From Streptomyces sp. 1222.5 (GTDB lineage: Bacteria > Actinomycetota > Actinomycetes > Streptomycetales > Streptomycetaceae): a stretch of DNA of 64,000 nucleotides. The stretch covers positions 5,330,001 through 5,394,000 of the forward strand of contig NZ_FNSZ01000001.1 of the NCBI RefSeq assembly GCF_900105245.1, given 5' to 3'. The notes beneath the pieces are model-generated. The model saw nothing but the letters and a program-made list of their open reading frames with translations, made no database searches and was not told the origin of the DNA. The position numbers and the translations under genes are program-made. Shown here in pieces: positions 25,029 to 33,828 of this stretch (its first letter is position 1; each line of letters opens with the position of its first letter).

Positions 25029-25841
25029 ATGCGGGGTTCGCCGCGCGTACGGGTCGTAGGGCACGGCGACCGGCGCAGGCGTGCCCGGCGCAGACGGGCC
25101 CTGTGGAGCGGGGGCGAGGTGCTGGTCACCGTCGGGGTGCTGCTCCTGCTGCTGGTCGTCCACCAGCTGTGGTGGACCAACCGGGAGGCGCGACGCGGTG
25201 CCGAGCGGAAGGTGGAGGCGCTGGAGCGGGAGTGGCGGCACGGCCCCGGTGACGCGAGCGCCGGCGCGGGAGCGGACGGCGGCACCGTTTCCGGCCCGGG
25301 CCCCGGCTCCGCTACGGCCTCCCCGTCCGCGTCCGCCTCCGGGGCGCCCGCGCGGCAGCGGCCGTTCACTCCCGTCGTCCTGCCCCGGCGGTCCCAGGCC
25401 TACGCCGTCCTCACCGTCCCGCGGCTGGGCCTGCGCGTCCCCGTCGCCGAGGGCGTCGGCAAGGCGGACGTCCTGAACAAGGGGTACGTCGGCCACTACC
25501 CCGGCACCCAACAGCCGGGGCAGGCCGGGAACTTCGCGGTCGCGGGGCACCGGAACACCCATGGTGAGCCGTTCCGCTACCTGTCCCGGCTGCGGCGCGG
25601 GGACGTCGTGGAGGTGGAGACGCGGTCGGCGACGTACACGTACGACGTCGACCAGGTGCTGCCGCAGACCACGGCGCGGGATTCGGGGGTCGTCCGGCCC
25701 GTGCCGCGCTCCCTCGTGCGGCCCGGCCGCGGGTACCACGAGCCGGGCCACTACATCACCCTGACCACCTGCACCCCCGAGTTCACCTCGCGGTACCGGA
25801 TGGTGGTGTGGGGGAAGCTCGTGTCCATGCGGCCGAGATGA
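25029..25841 (+). CDS. Class E sortase
   Basis: The 270-residue membrane-anchored transpeptidase has a basic N-terminus and a signal-anchor (VLVTVGVLLLLLVVHQLWW), then an Ala/Pro/Ser linker and the sortase barrel: VLTVPRLGLRVPVAEGV, GNFAVAGHRNTHGEPFR (catalytic His) and LTTCTPEFTSRYR (catalytic Cys and Arg, with the TLTTCTP form of class E). Class E enzymes of Streptomyces prefer LAxTG signals. A matching substrate is encoded at 35.6 kb. Start: ATG 25029 after GGAGG. Confidence 0.93.
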   Translation: MRGSPRVRVVGHGDRRRRARRRRALWSGGEVLVTVGVLLLLLVVHQLWWTNREARRGAERKVEALEREWRHGPGDASAGAGADGGTVSGPGPGSATASPSASASGAPARQRPFTPVVLPRRSQAYAVLTVPRLGLRVPVAEGVGKADVLNKGYVGHYPGTQQPGQAGNFAVAGHRNTHGEPFRYLSRLRRGDVVEVETRSATYTYDVDQVLPQTTARDSGVVRPVPRSLVRPGRGYHEPGHYITLTTCTPEFTSRYRMVVWGKLVSMRPR

Positions 25842-25886
25842 GCACCGGCCCGCGGCGAGACGAGCACCGGCCCGCTCCCGCGGCGT

Positions 25887-27287
25887 CTACTCCGCCCGCT
25901 CCCGCTCCCGCAGCACCAGCACCGCCCCCGCACCCACCGCCGCCAGGACCGCCGACACCAGCAGGGCGGTGTTCGTGCCGTGGGCCAGGCTGCCGGACGA
26001 CGTGGCGAGGGCGATGGTCAGGGCCACGCCCGCGCAGGAGCCGATGTAGCGGAAGGTCTGCTGGGCGCCCGAGCCCATCGCGGCCCGCTCGCGCGGCACC
26101 GATTCGACGGCGAGCAGCGGCAGCGCGCCGTTGAGCAGGCCGCTGCCCACTCCGCCGAGGATCAGGCCGGGCAGCAGACGGGTCCAGGAGCCGGAGCCGA
26201 TCGCGCCGAGCATCGTGATCACGGCGATCGTGTGCAGGGCGAAGCCGAGGGCCAGTTGGGTGCGCGGGGAGACGCGGCCGGCCAGGTGCTTGACCTGGAG
26301 TGCCACCGCGAAGCTCAGTCCGGACCACAGCAGGAACAGCCAGGCCGTGGCGAGCGGTGACAGTCGCAGCGTCTGCTGGAGCAGGGCCGGCAGGAAGCTG
26401 AACATGCCGATCACCGCGAGGCCCGTGAACAGGCCGCCCGCCGAGGAGGCCAGGAAGCGGGGCCGGCGCAGCAGGCCGAGGTCGATCATCGGGGTGCCGG
26501 CCCGGCGCTCGATGGCGATGAACGCGGCCACCAGCACCACGGCCGCCGCGAGCAGCAGGCCCACCGACGCGCGCAGCCAGCCGTCCCGGCCCAGGGTCAG
26601 GGCCGCGATGAGGGACACCAGCGCCAGCCCGAAGGTCAGTGCGCCGAGTATGTCGGGGCGGCCGCCGCGGGCGGCGCGGGACTCCGCGAGCGCACGGGTG
26701 CCGAGCGCGGCCACCGCGAGGGCGGCGGCGCCCAGGACGGCGTACGCCACCCGCCAGTTCGGCAGTGCGCCGGCGACCAGGGGGCCGACCGCGATGCCGC
26801 CGCTGACGAAGGCGCCCCAGACCCCGGTCGCGTGCAGCCGGCCGCGGGGGCTCGGGAAGGCGTGGACGATCAGGCCGAGGCTGCTCGCGAGGATCGCCGC
26901 GCTCGCCGCGCCCTGCGCGATACGGGCGAGGGTGAACTGCCAGGTCGTCGTGGTGAACGCGCCGAGGGCGGTGGTGAGGCCGAGCGCCAGGGTGCCGGCG
27001 AGGAAGATCCGGCGGCGGCCGTAGTCGTCGGCGAGGCTGCCGGCCACTAGGAGCAGGGCGGCCAGGCCCAGCGGGGTGCCGTTCAGCAGCCAGGCCTGCG
27101 CGGAGAGCGGGGTGTGCAGGGCGGCCGCGGTGTCCGGCAGCGTGACCATCGGGGCCGTGTAGGTCATCAGGGTCACGGCGGTCGCGGCGCTGGTCAGGGC
27201 GAGGGTGGCGCGGGGGCGCAGCGGAGCGTCCCGGGCCGCGCCGGTCGTCGTGACGGCGGATGCGGTGAGGGAGCGGAGCCCGGTCAT
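25887..27287 (-). CDS. MFS drug-efflux transporter (DHA2-like)
   Basis: The 466-residue protein has about 12-14 hydrophobic segments. It has the loop motif GSLADDYGRRR after TM2 and a motif-C-like stretch (GVWGAFVSGGIAVGPLVAG) typical of drug:H+ antiporters. Start: ATG 27287 for MTGLRSLTAS; upstream codons run through the operator region. It is divergent from an HxlR regulator, with two identical-type operators between them, so it is probably repressed by that regulator and induced by an unknown compound. Confidence 0.9.
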   Translation of the reverse strand: MTGLRSLTASAVTTTGAARDAPLRPRATLALTSAATAVTLMTYTAPMVTLPDTAAALHTPLSAQAWLLNGTPLGLAALLLVAGSLADDYGRRRIFLAGTLALGLTTALGAFTTTTWQFTLARIAQGAASAAILASSLGLIVHAFPSPRGRLHATGVWGAFVSGGIAVGPLVAGALPNWRVAYAVLGAAALAVAALGTRALAESRAARGGRPDILGALTFGLALVSLIAALTLGRDGWLRASVGLLLAAAVVLVAAFIAIERRAGTPMIDLGLLRRPRFLASSAGGLFTGLAVIGMFSFLPALLQQTLRLSPLATAWLFLLWSGLSFAVALQVKHLAGRVSPRTQLALGFALHTIAVITMLGAIGSGSWTRLLPGLILGGVGSGLLNGALPLLAVESVPRERAAMGSGAQQTFRYIGSCAGVALTIALATSSGSLAHGTNTALLVSAVLAAVGAGAVLVLRERERAE

Positions 27288-27374
27288 GGCCTGTCCTGTC
27301 CTTCCGGGGCCGGCGGGCACGCGGTCCGGTCGTGGGACCGGCCTGTCCGGCCGCCGTGATGTCTTGGTCGTCTC

Positions 27375-27393
27375 AGGTTCGTTCATTGAACCT
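27375..27393. promoter_or_regulatory. HxlR operator, site 1
   Basis: The palindrome AGGTTC-N7-GAACCT lies upstream of the MFS gene. The same GGTTC-N7-GAACC pattern recurs 46 bp away (27421-27437). Confidence 0.7.
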
Positions 27394-27420
27394 AGCTGCT
27401 CCGGCCACCGTAGCACCGTC

Positions 27421-27437
27421 GGTTCGGTCACTGAACC
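27421..27437. promoter_or_regulatory. HxlR operator, site 2
   Basis: The palindrome GGTTC-N7-GAACC lies immediately upstream of the regulator's ribosome site. Two spaced copies suggest autoregulation together with control of the MFS gene. Confidence 0.7.
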
Positions 27438-27457
27438 CACGGGGGAGAGTGGTTACA

Positions 27458-27994
27458 GTGGACGGCATGGCACTGGGCAAGGACTACGCGACACAGGAGT
27501 GCTCGATCGCCCGCGCGCTCGAGATCGTCGGCGAGCGCTGGACGCTGCTCGTCGTCCGGGACGCGCTGTACGGCGTGCGGCGGTACAACGACTTCCTGGT
27601 CCACCTCGGCATTCCGCGCGCGGTCCTGGCCGCCAGGCTCCAGGCCCTCACCGCGGAGGGCATCCTGGAGAAGCGCCGCTACCAGCAGTCGCCGCCGCGT
27701 GACGAGTACGTCCCCACCGGGCGAGGCCTCGCCCTGTGGCCCACCCTGCGTGCCCTCGGTCTGTGGGGGCGCGAGCACTTCGACGAGCCCCGGCTGCGCT
27801 GGTTCCGGCACGCGGACTGCGGCACGGAGCTCGGGCCGTACGGCGAATGCCCCGCCTGCGGGGTCGTCGTACCCGTCGCGGACGTCCTCATGGAGCCGGC
27901 ACCCGGGCTCGACCCCGACCCGGCGGACCCGGTCAGCCGGGCGTTGCTCAGGCCGAAGCGGCTGCTGGAGCCGCTGGACGTGGAACCGGCGTGA
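27458..27994 (+). CDS. HxlR/MarR-like winged-helix regulator
   Basis: The product has about 178 residues and is a typical HxlR winged helix: CSIARALEIVGERWTLLVVRDALYGVRRYNDFLVHLGIPRAVLAARLQALTAEGIL, then the wing YQQSPPRDEYVPTGRG. The C-terminus adds a zinc-ribbon-like stretch (GTELGPYGECPACGVVVP). GTG 27458 suits the GGGGGAGAG site; ATG 27467, three codons later, is possible. It is divergent from the MFS gene and is likely its repressor. Confidence 0.87.
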   Translation: MDGMALGKDYATQECSIARALEIVGERWTLLVVRDALYGVRRYNDFLVHLGIPRAVLAARLQALTAEGILEKRRYQQSPPRDEYVPTGRGLALWPTLRALGLWGREHFDEPRLRWFRHADCGTELGPYGECPACGVVVPVADVLMEPAPGLDPDPADPVSRALLRPKRLLEPLDVEPA

Positions 27995-28063
27995 TCGTCC
28001 CGGCGGCAGCCGTGCGCGCCTCCGTGTCCGCCGCCGCGCCCGCCCGGGCCGGCGCCGAGAGCC

Positions 28064-28897
28064 TCATCCGGGTGAGCCGCCGCCCCTGAGTGCGTCGATG
28101 CCGGCCCGGTCCGTCCGCTCCGGGTCGCCGCCCAGCCGGTGGACGACCGCCCATCCGCCGTCCGCCGTGGCCCCGGCGAACACGGAGGCGTGCCGGGTCG
28201 CGCCGTTGTGCCAGAACAGCGGCCCGGACCGCTGCCAGGACGGGGCGGGCGGGCCCAGCCGGCGCTCGACGACGAGCCGGACGACCAGGTCGGCGACCGC
28301 GCGCGGGGTCGCCCACAGGCCGCCCGCCGGAAGGATCGCCCCGGTCATGGTCCAGGGCCTGCGGGGGCGGCCGAAGAGCCCGGGCGCGAGCAGCCGGTCC
28401 GCCGCCGCCGGGCGCGCGCTCACCTCACGGACGTCCAGCGGGCGCAGGACGTGCGTGGCGAGCAGCTCCTCGTACGAGGTGCCGGCCGCCCGGGACAGTG
28501 CCTCGCCGAGCACGGCGTAGCCGAGGTTCGAGTACTCCTCCTCGCGCCCCGGCGGGCGTACCCGTACCCCGTCCAGGCCGCCGAGCAGCCGGTGCAGGGC
28601 CGCGCGGTCGAACGCCGCGTACGGATCCCGGCCGGTGGTGCCGGGCGGCAGGCGCGGCAGGCCGGACGTGTGCTCGGCCAGGTGCCGCAGGGTGATGCCG
28701 GTGCCGGGAGCCGCGGGCAGCCAGCGCTCGACGGGGTCGTCGGCGTCGAGGACTCCCGCGGCGGCCAGGCGCATGAGCGCGGTGCCGGTGAGCACCTTGG
28801 TGAACGAGCCGATCTCGACGAAGCGGTCCACCGCGTGCCCGTCCACGAGCCGGGGCGCGGCCGCGTCGCTCAGCACACAGGTCGGTACGCGGTGCAT
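28064..28897 (-). CDS. Serine beta-lactamase / penicillin-binding-like hydrolase
   Basis: The 277-residue enzyme has the class C / esterase-type motifs: SFTK (nucleophile Ser and Lys), YSNLGYAVLGE (Tyr-x-Asn) and HNG in place of KTG. No signal peptide is seen, so it may be a cytoplasmic esterase or peptidase rather than a true beta-lactamase. Start: ATG 28897. It is divergent from the DUF6412-like gene. Confidence 0.85.
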   Translation of the reverse strand: MHRVPTCVLSDAAAPRLVDGHAVDRFVEIGSFTKVLTGTALMRLAAAGVLDADDPVERWLPAAPGTGITLRHLAEHTSGLPRLPPGTTGRDPYAAFDRAALHRLLGGLDGVRVRPPGREEEYSNLGYAVLGEALSRAAGTSYEELLATHVLRPLDVREVSARPAAADRLLAPGLFGRPRRPWTMTGAILPAGGLWATPRAVADLVVRLVVERRLGPPAPSWQRSGPLFWHNGATRHASVFAGATADGGWAVVHRLGGDPERTDRAGIDALRGGGSPG

Positions 28898-29000
28898 GGG
28901 GAGGCCCTTCGGCGGAACGGGACGGATGGCGGCGGGGCAGGGGGCGGGCGAGGGGCCGGTGGACCGGCGGGCGCCTGCCGGGTGTACATTCTCGCAGGTC

Positions 29001-29029
29001 AGGTATAAATGGGTAAGCACACATGGGTA
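29001..29029 (+). promoter_or_regulatory. Probable promoter with ATGGGTA direct repeat
   Basis: A TATAAA -10-like box (29004-29009) is followed by two ATGGGTA copies (29009-29015 and 29023-29029) just before the GAGGAGGGG site of the next gene. The repeat may be a regulator site; no factor can be named. Confidence 0.4.
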
Positions 29030-29047
29030 GTTGAGAGGAGGGGGCCG

Positions 29048-29359
29048 GTGATCCGCAGACTCGCGAGCTCCCGTCGCCTCGCTCCGCTGCTGCTCCTGCT
29101 GCTGCCGCTCTTCCTGCTCGACACCGGCAGCCTCGTCACGACCGTGGCGCTCGCCGCGACCGCCGCGGCCGGGTCCGCGCTCGTCGTCTGCGCCCTGCTC
29201 GCCGCACGCTCCGCGCCCGCTGTGCCGCCCACCCGGGTGCGTACGGCCCTGCGCGACCGGGCCCGGCGTACGGCCTTCCTGCCCCAGCGCGACCCCGACG
29301 CGTCCGGCCGCCGACGGCCCAGGGCACCCGGGCACGCCCTCCCGGCGACCGCCGCGTAG
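29048..29359 (+). CDS. Small membrane protein (DUF6412-like)
   Basis: The product has 103 residues and two hydrophobic segments (LAPLLLLLLPLFLLDTGSLV and VALAATAAAGSALVVCALLAAR), followed by an Arg-rich tail (RTALRDRARRTAFLPQRDPDASGRRRPR). It is 91 bp upstream of the YidC-like insertase and in the same direction, a pairing I recall for DUF6412 proteins in Streptomyces. GTG 29048 has a strong GAGGAGGGG; an ATG at 29009 in the same frame lies inside the repeat. Confidence 0.75.
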   Translation: MIRRLASSRRLAPLLLLLLPLFLLDTGSLVTTVALAATAAAGSALVVCALLAARSAPAVPPTRVRTALRDRARRTAFLPQRDPDASGRRRPRAPGHALPATAA

Positions 29360-29450
29360 GGCACGTACCACCACACGCGTGACCCCGCGCGGGTCGTCAT
29401 GCCGAACTTCCCCGTCTCCGGCACGACGAGACCCCCCGGAGGGCTCACCC

Positions 29451-30158
29451 ATGTCCGTCTTCTCCGTCTTCGCGCACCTGGTCGAGCGGCTCGCCGACCT
29501 GCTCGCCCCGCTCTTCCACGGCTCCGCGACCGCCGCCGCCATCGTGGTGTTCACCGCGCTCGTACGACTCCTGGTCCACCCCCTGTCCCGGGCGGCGGCG
29601 CGCGGCCAACGGGCCCGTGCGGCACTCCAGCCCAAGATCGCCGCGCTGCGCGAGAAGCACGGCGAGGACCCGCAGCGGCTGCGGCGGGCGGTGCTCGAAC
29701 TGCACACTGAGGAACAGGTGTCGCCGCTGTCCGGCCTCCTGCCCGGACTGCTCCAGCTCCCTGCCTTCTTCCTGCTCTACCGCCTCTTCTCCGGCGGTGG
29801 CGCGAGCGACGGTCTGCTCTCGCACCGGCTGCTCGCGGCACCGCTCGGCGGCCGGTGGGCCGACGCGCTCGGCGACGGCGGGGTGTTCGGGCCGGCCGGG
29901 CTCGTCTACCTGGGGCTCTTCGCCCTCGTCGCGGCCGTCGCCGCCGTGAACTTCCGGCGGACGAAGCGGATGACGGCCACCGGCCCGGCCGCCATCGGGG
30001 ACGAGCAGCTGCCGGGGCTGGGCGCCGTCAACCGCGTCATGCCCTTCCTGTCGTTCCTCACCCTCGTCACCGTCGCGGTCGTCCCCCTCGCGGCGGCGCT
30101 GTACGTCGTCACCAGCACGACGTGGAGCGCGCTGGAACGGGCCGCCCTCTACCGGTAA
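29451..30158 (+). CDS. YidC/Oxa1-family membrane insertase paralogue
   Basis: The 235-residue protein has the 60KD_IMP core: a first TM with TALVRLLVHPLSRAAARGQRARAALQPKIAALREKH (the conserved Arg and charged loop), QLPAFFLLYRLFS, and C-terminal TMs (NRVMPFLSFLTLVTVAVVPLAAALYVVTSTTW). It inserts or folds membrane proteins. It lacks the large C-terminal extension of the main Streptomyces YidC and has no ribosomal or gidB neighbours, so it is an accessory copy. ATG 29451 follows GGAGGG. Confidence 0.9.
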   Translation: MSVFSVFAHLVERLADLLAPLFHGSATAAAIVVFTALVRLLVHPLSRAAARGQRARAALQPKIAALREKHGEDPQRLRRAVLELHTEEQVSPLSGLLPGLLQLPAFFLLYRLFSGGGASDGLLSHRLLAAPLGGRWADALGDGGVFGPAGLVYLGLFALVAAVAAVNFRRTKRMTATGPAAIGDEQLPGLGAVNRVMPFLSFLTLVTVAVVPLAAALYVVTSTTWSALERAALYR

Positions 30159-30288
30159 GGGGCGACGGTTACGGTCCAGTACGTGAACAGGGTCTTGCCG
30201 AATGGACGGTGGGATTGGAGGATCTGCCAAGTCCTCCGATGGCTGCACCCATCGGCCGGGCGCCCCGCGATCGAGGGAGATGGTGACC

Positions 30289-31146
30289 ATGAAGCTGCTG
30301 CGAGTCGGCACGGCAGGGGCGGAGCGGCCCGCGCTGCTCGACGCCGAGGGGACCCTGCGCGACCTGTCGGGCCTCGTGGACGACGTCGACGGCGCGCTCC
30401 TCGCCGACGACGTGGCGCTCGGCCGGGTACGCGCGGCGGCCGAAGCCGGTGCGCTGCCCGTGCTGGACGCGGCGGAGCTGCGGATCGGTCCGCCGGTCGG
30501 CCGTATCGGCAAGATCGTGTGCATCGGGCTCAACTACCACGACCACGCCCGGGAGACGGGCGCCGAGCCCCCCTCCGAGCCGGTCGTCTTCTTCAAGGCG
30601 CCGGACACGGTCGTCGGGCCGAACGACACCGTGCTGGTGCCGCGCGGTTCGGTGAAGACCGACTGGGAGGTCGAACTCGCCGTCGTCATCGGGCGTACGG
30701 CCCGCTATCTGGCGTCGGCCGAGGAGGGGCTCGCGCATGTCGCCGGGTACACCGTCGCGCACGACGTCTCCGAGCGGGAGTTCCAGATCGAGCGGGGCGG
30801 CACCTGGGACAAGGGCAAGAACTGCGAGACGTTCAACCCGCTCGGCCCGTGGCTGGTGACCGCGGACGAGGTGCCGGACCCGCAGCGGCTGCCGCTCAAG
30901 CTGTGGGTCAACGGCGAACTCAAGCAGGACGGGACGACCGCCGAGCAGATCTTCCCGGTGGGCGAAGTCGTGCGGTACGTCAGCCGGTTCATGACCCTGT
31001 ACCCCGGCGACGTCATCAACACGGGGACGCCGGCCGGTGTGGCCATGGGGCAGCCCGAGCCGAAGCCGTACCTGCGCTCCGGCGACGTGGTCGAGCTGGA
31101 GATCGAGGGCCTCGGCCGCCAGCGCCAGGAACTGAAGGACGCCTGA
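30289..31146 (+). CDS. Fumarylacetoacetate hydrolase family protein
   Basis: The 285-residue protein has the FAH fold signature: GRIGKIVCIGLNYHDHARETGAEPPSEPVVFFKAPDTVVGPND, DWEVELAVVIG with the metal-binding acidic residues, VAGYTVAHDVSEREFQIERGG, DKGKNCETFNPLGPWLV and GDVINTGTPAGVAMGQ. Members are hydrolases or decarboxylases of ring-cleavage products or oxaloacetate-like acids; the specific substrate is unknown. Start: ATG 30289 with GAGGGA about 10 nt upstream; ATG 30280 is an alternative. Confidence 0.92.
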   Translation: MKLLRVGTAGAERPALLDAEGTLRDLSGLVDDVDGALLADDVALGRVRAAAEAGALPVLDAAELRIGPPVGRIGKIVCIGLNYHDHARETGAEPPSEPVVFFKAPDTVVGPNDTVLVPRGSVKTDWEVELAVVIGRTARYLASAEEGLAHVAGYTVAHDVSEREFQIERGGTWDKGKNCETFNPLGPWLVTADEVPDPQRLPLKLWVNGELKQDGTTAEQIFPVGEVVRYVSRFMTLYPGDVINTGTPAGVAMGQPEPKPYLRSGDVVELEIEGLGRQRQELKDA

Positions 31147-31240
31147 CAGGAGTACGGGGGCGCCCGCGGGGAGATGCGGGCGCCGGTCCGTCGCGGTCCG
31201 CCGCCCGCCCCGCCCCGCGTTCCGCGGGTGGCCCCGGGTG

Positions 31241-32104
31241 TCACTCCAGGAGATCGGCCAGGCGGCGCCATTCCGCTCGGGGCAGGGAGTCCCGGGGGCT
31301 GTCGGAGACGATCTGGAGGGCCAGGTGGTCGGCGCCGGCCGACCGGAAGGTGTCGATGCGGTCGCGGACGCGGTTCTCGTCACCCCAGGCGAAGACCGCG
31401 TCGACCAGACGGTCGCTGCCGCCGCCGGCGATGTCCTCCTCGGTGAAGCCGAGGCGCAGGAAGTTGTTGGTGTAGTTCGGCATGTCGAGGTACGTCGCCA
31501 GGGCCTCGCGGGCGAGGGCACGGGCGCGTGCCGGGTCGGTCTCCAGGACGACCATCAACTCCGGGGCGAGCAGCGCGTCGTCGCCGAGAATCCCGCGGGC
31601 CTGGGCGGTGTGCTCGGCGGTGACCAGGTACGGCACCGCACCCGCCGCCCGGTCCCGGGACAGCTCCAGGGTCTTCGGGCCGAGCGCGGCCAGGACCCGG
31701 CGCTCGGCGGGCACCCCGGCCTCGTCCAGCGCGTCCAGGTAGGCGACCAGCGCCGAGTACGGGCGGCGGTACTGGTCGGCGAGCTTGGCGTGGCTCACGC
31801 CGAGACCCAGCAGGAAGCGGCCGGGGTGAGCCGCCTCGACCTCCGCGAAGGCCGCCGCGCTCTCCCCGGCCTCGTACTGCCAGATGCTCTGGATGCTGGT
31901 GCCCACGACGAGCGAGCTGGTCGCCCCGAGCAGCGGAACGGCGTGCCGGGCCGCGCTGCTGCCGCCCAGCCACGCGGCTCCGTACCCGAGTTCCTGGAGC
32001 TCGGCCGCCGCCTCCGCCAGCTCACCGTGCCGGGCGGGGTCCTCCGCGCGCAGGCCGACGCTCCAGACGCCGTAGCGGCCGATCCTGTCCTTCAAGCTGC
32101 TCAT
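31241..32104 (-). CDS. LLM-class F420-dependent oxidoreductase
   Basis: The 287-residue TIM-barrel protein is luciferase-like: IGRYGVWSVGLR, ELGYGAAWLGGSS, SSLVVGTSIQSIWQYEA, HPGRFLLGLGVSHAKL, PYSALVAYLDALDEAGVP, VLAALGPKTLELSRDRAAGAVPYLVTAEHTAQAR. This is the pattern of the actinobacterial TIGR03620-type F420 enzymes. It probably transfers hydride from reduced F420 to an unknown substrate. Start: ATG 32104. Confidence 0.9.
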   Translation of the reverse strand: MSSLKDRIGRYGVWSVGLRAEDPARHGELAEAAAELQELGYGAAWLGGSSAARHAVPLLGATSSLVVGTSIQSIWQYEAGESAAAFAEVEAAHPGRFLLGLGVSHAKLADQYRRPYSALVAYLDALDEAGVPAERRVLAALGPKTLELSRDRAAGAVPYLVTAEHTAQARGILGDDALLAPELMVVLETDPARARALAREALATYLDMPNYTNNFLRLGFTEEDIAGGGSDRLVDAVFAWGDENRVRDRIDTFRSAGADHLALQIVSDSPRDSLPRAEWRRLADLLE

Positions 32105-32212
32105 GGGGCGATCCCTCCGGATGGGGCCGTGATCATCATGTCCACAGCCTTTCCCAACCTTCGAAGTGCCCGGCGTAATCCCGGTGAACTCCCCCGATCG
32201 CACCGGTGTGTG

Positions 32213-32707
32213 TCACCCCGTCAGGAACCGCTCCAGCGCCTCCACGACGAGCCTGTGGTCCTCCAGTTGCGGCAGGCCCGAGACCGTCACCGCTCCGACG
32301 ACACCCACGTTCTCGACATGGACGGGGAACGACCCGCCGTGGGCCGCGTAGGTGTCCGGGTCGAGCCGGGAGGAGTCCTCGAAGGTCGTGCCCTTGGCGC
32401 GGAAGCGGGCGCCGACCAGATAGGAGGCGGCGCCGTAGCGCTCCACCACCCGGCGCTTGCGGGCGATCCACGCGTCGTTGTCCGGGGTGGAGCCCGGCAG
32501 CGCCGCGTGGAAGAGCTGCTGGCCGGCGCGGTGGATGTCGACGGCGACCGGTGCCCTGCGCTCCCGGGCCAGTTCCACCAGCAGGGAACCGAGGGCCCAC
32601 GCGTCGTCGTGCGTGAACCGCCGGAAGACCAGACGGCGTTCCTGCTCCTGGAGTTCCTCGACCGACGGGACCGGCTCGGGCGTGGGCGTGGGGCTGCTCT
32701 GGGACAT
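32213..32707 (-). CDS. UPF0303 / haem-degrading-domain family protein
   Basis: The 164-residue protein matches the UPF0303 layout: LVFRRFTHDDAWALGSLLVELARERRAPVAVDIHRAGQQLFHAALPG, DNDAWIARKRRVVERYGAASYLVG, HGGSFPVHVENVGVVGAVTVSGLPQLEDHRLVVEAL. The fold is shared with HbpS/GlcG proteins; the function is unclear. Its ATG shares one base with the TGA stop of the upstream Gfo/Idh/MocA gene, so the pair is translationally coupled. Confidence 0.88.
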   Translation of the reverse strand: MSQSSPTPTPEPVPSVEELQEQERRLVFRRFTHDDAWALGSLLVELARERRAPVAVDIHRAGQQLFHAALPGSTPDNDAWIARKRRVVERYGAASYLVGARFRAKGTTFEDSSRLDPDTYAAHGGSFPVHVENVGVVGAVTVSGLPQLEDHRLVVEALERFLTG

Positions 32708-33780
32708 CAGAGGGTCACCGTCACCTTGTCTCGGGCGGACCTGCGGGCCGCTTCCAGTACGTCGAGGGCGGCGGCCGCCTCCAGGGCGGTCACCGGGTTG
32801 GGGCCGGCGCCGGTCAGGGCACGGGCGACGGCCGTGTAGTAGGCGGGGTAGTCGCCCGGGAGGGTCGGCACGGGCGTGCCGCCGCCGGTGAGCGGGGACT
32901 CGCCGGAGCCGATCCGGCCCCACAGGGACTGGTCCTCCGCACCCCATTCGGCGCCGGTACCGGGGCGGCTGCCCTCGCGCAGGGCCGCCTCCTGCGGGTC
33001 CAGGCCGTACTTCACATAGCCCGCGCGCGATCCCAGCACCCGGAATCGCGGGCCGAGCTGGGCGGTCGTCGCGCAGACGTAGAGGTGGGAGCGGACGCCG
33101 TTCGCGTGGGTGAGCGCGATGAAGGTGTCGTCGTCCGCCTCGGCGCCGGGCCGGCGGACGTCCGTCTCCGCGTACACCTCGGTGACCGGGCCGAACAGGG
33201 CCAGCGCCTGGTCGACGACATGGCTGCCGAGGTCGTAGAGCAGACCCCCGATCTCCGCCGGGTCGCCGGACTCGCGCCAGCCGCCCTTCGGCTGCGGGCG
33301 CCAGCGCTCGAAGCGGGACTCGAAGCGCCACACGTCGCCCAGGCGGCCGTCCGCGAGGAGTCCGCGCAGGGTCAGGAAGTCGTTGTCCCAGCGGCGGTTC
33401 TGGAAGACCGACAGCAGCAGGCCGCGCTTCTCGGCGAGGTCGGCGAGGCCGCGTGCCTCGGCCGCCGTGCCGGCGACCGGCTTGTCCACGACCACCGGCA
33501 GGCCCGACTCGAGGGCGGCCGTCGCCAGCGGGACGTGCGTCCTGTTCGGGGAGGCGATCACCACCAGGTCCAGCTCGTCCGCGCGCGCGAACAGCTCCTC
33601 GGGGGTGGCGGCGACCCGCACGTCAGGGAACTCGGCGCGGGCCTGCCCCTGCCGGTCGGGGTTGGAGGTCACCACCGTGTCCAGGGCGAGGCCCTCGGTG
33701 GCCGCGATCAGCGGGGCGTGGAAGACGGATCCTGCGAGGCCGTAGCCGATCAGGCCGACGCGGAGGGGGGTAGCAGTCAT
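32707..33780 (-). CDS. Gfo/Idh/MocA-family NAD(P)-dependent oxidoreductase
   Basis: The 357-residue enzyme has an N-terminal Rossmann fold (VGLIGYGLAGSVFHAPLI), LVVIASPNRTHVPLATAALESGLPVVVDKPVAGTAAEARGLADLAEKRG with the EKP-like VDKP motif, and the C-terminal beta domain including GGLLYDLGSHVVDQALALFGP (the GG-xx-DxG-xH motif). Such enzymes oxidise sugars or inositols. It is divergent from a ROK regulator that probably controls it, and coupled to the UPF0303 gene. Confidence 0.93.
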   Translation of the reverse strand: MTATPLRVGLIGYGLAGSVFHAPLIAATEGLALDTVVTSNPDRQGQARAEFPDVRVAATPEELFARADELDLVVIASPNRTHVPLATAALESGLPVVVDKPVAGTAAEARGLADLAEKRGLLLSVFQNRRWDNDFLTLRGLLADGRLGDVWRFESRFERWRPQPKGGWRESGDPAEIGGLLYDLGSHVVDQALALFGPVTEVYAETDVRRPGAEADDDTFIALTHANGVRSHLYVCATTAQLGPRFRVLGSRAGYVKYGLDPQEAALREGSRPGTGAEWGAEDQSLWGRIGSGESPLTGGGTPVPTLPGDYPAYYTAVARALTGAGPNPVTALEAAAALDVLEAARRSARDKVTVTL

Positions 33781-33787
33781 GCGTCCT

Positions 33788-33812
33788 ACTTTCGCAACGC
33801 TGTTGCCAAAGT
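33788..33812. promoter_or_regulatory. Probable ROK operator
   Basis: An 11-bp inverted repeat with one mismatch (ACTTTCGCAAC, 3-nt spacer, GTTGCCAAAGT) fills the 48-bp gap between the divergent oxidoreductase and ROK regulator starts. Form and position match ROK operators that control neighbouring sugar genes. Confidence 0.7.
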
Positions 33813-33828
33813 GCAAGCGGCGGGGACA

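Noticed and set aside
28064..28897. Antibiotic-resistance beta-lactamase
   Set aside because: HNG replaces KTG and no signal peptide is present; an esterase or peptidase role is as likely.
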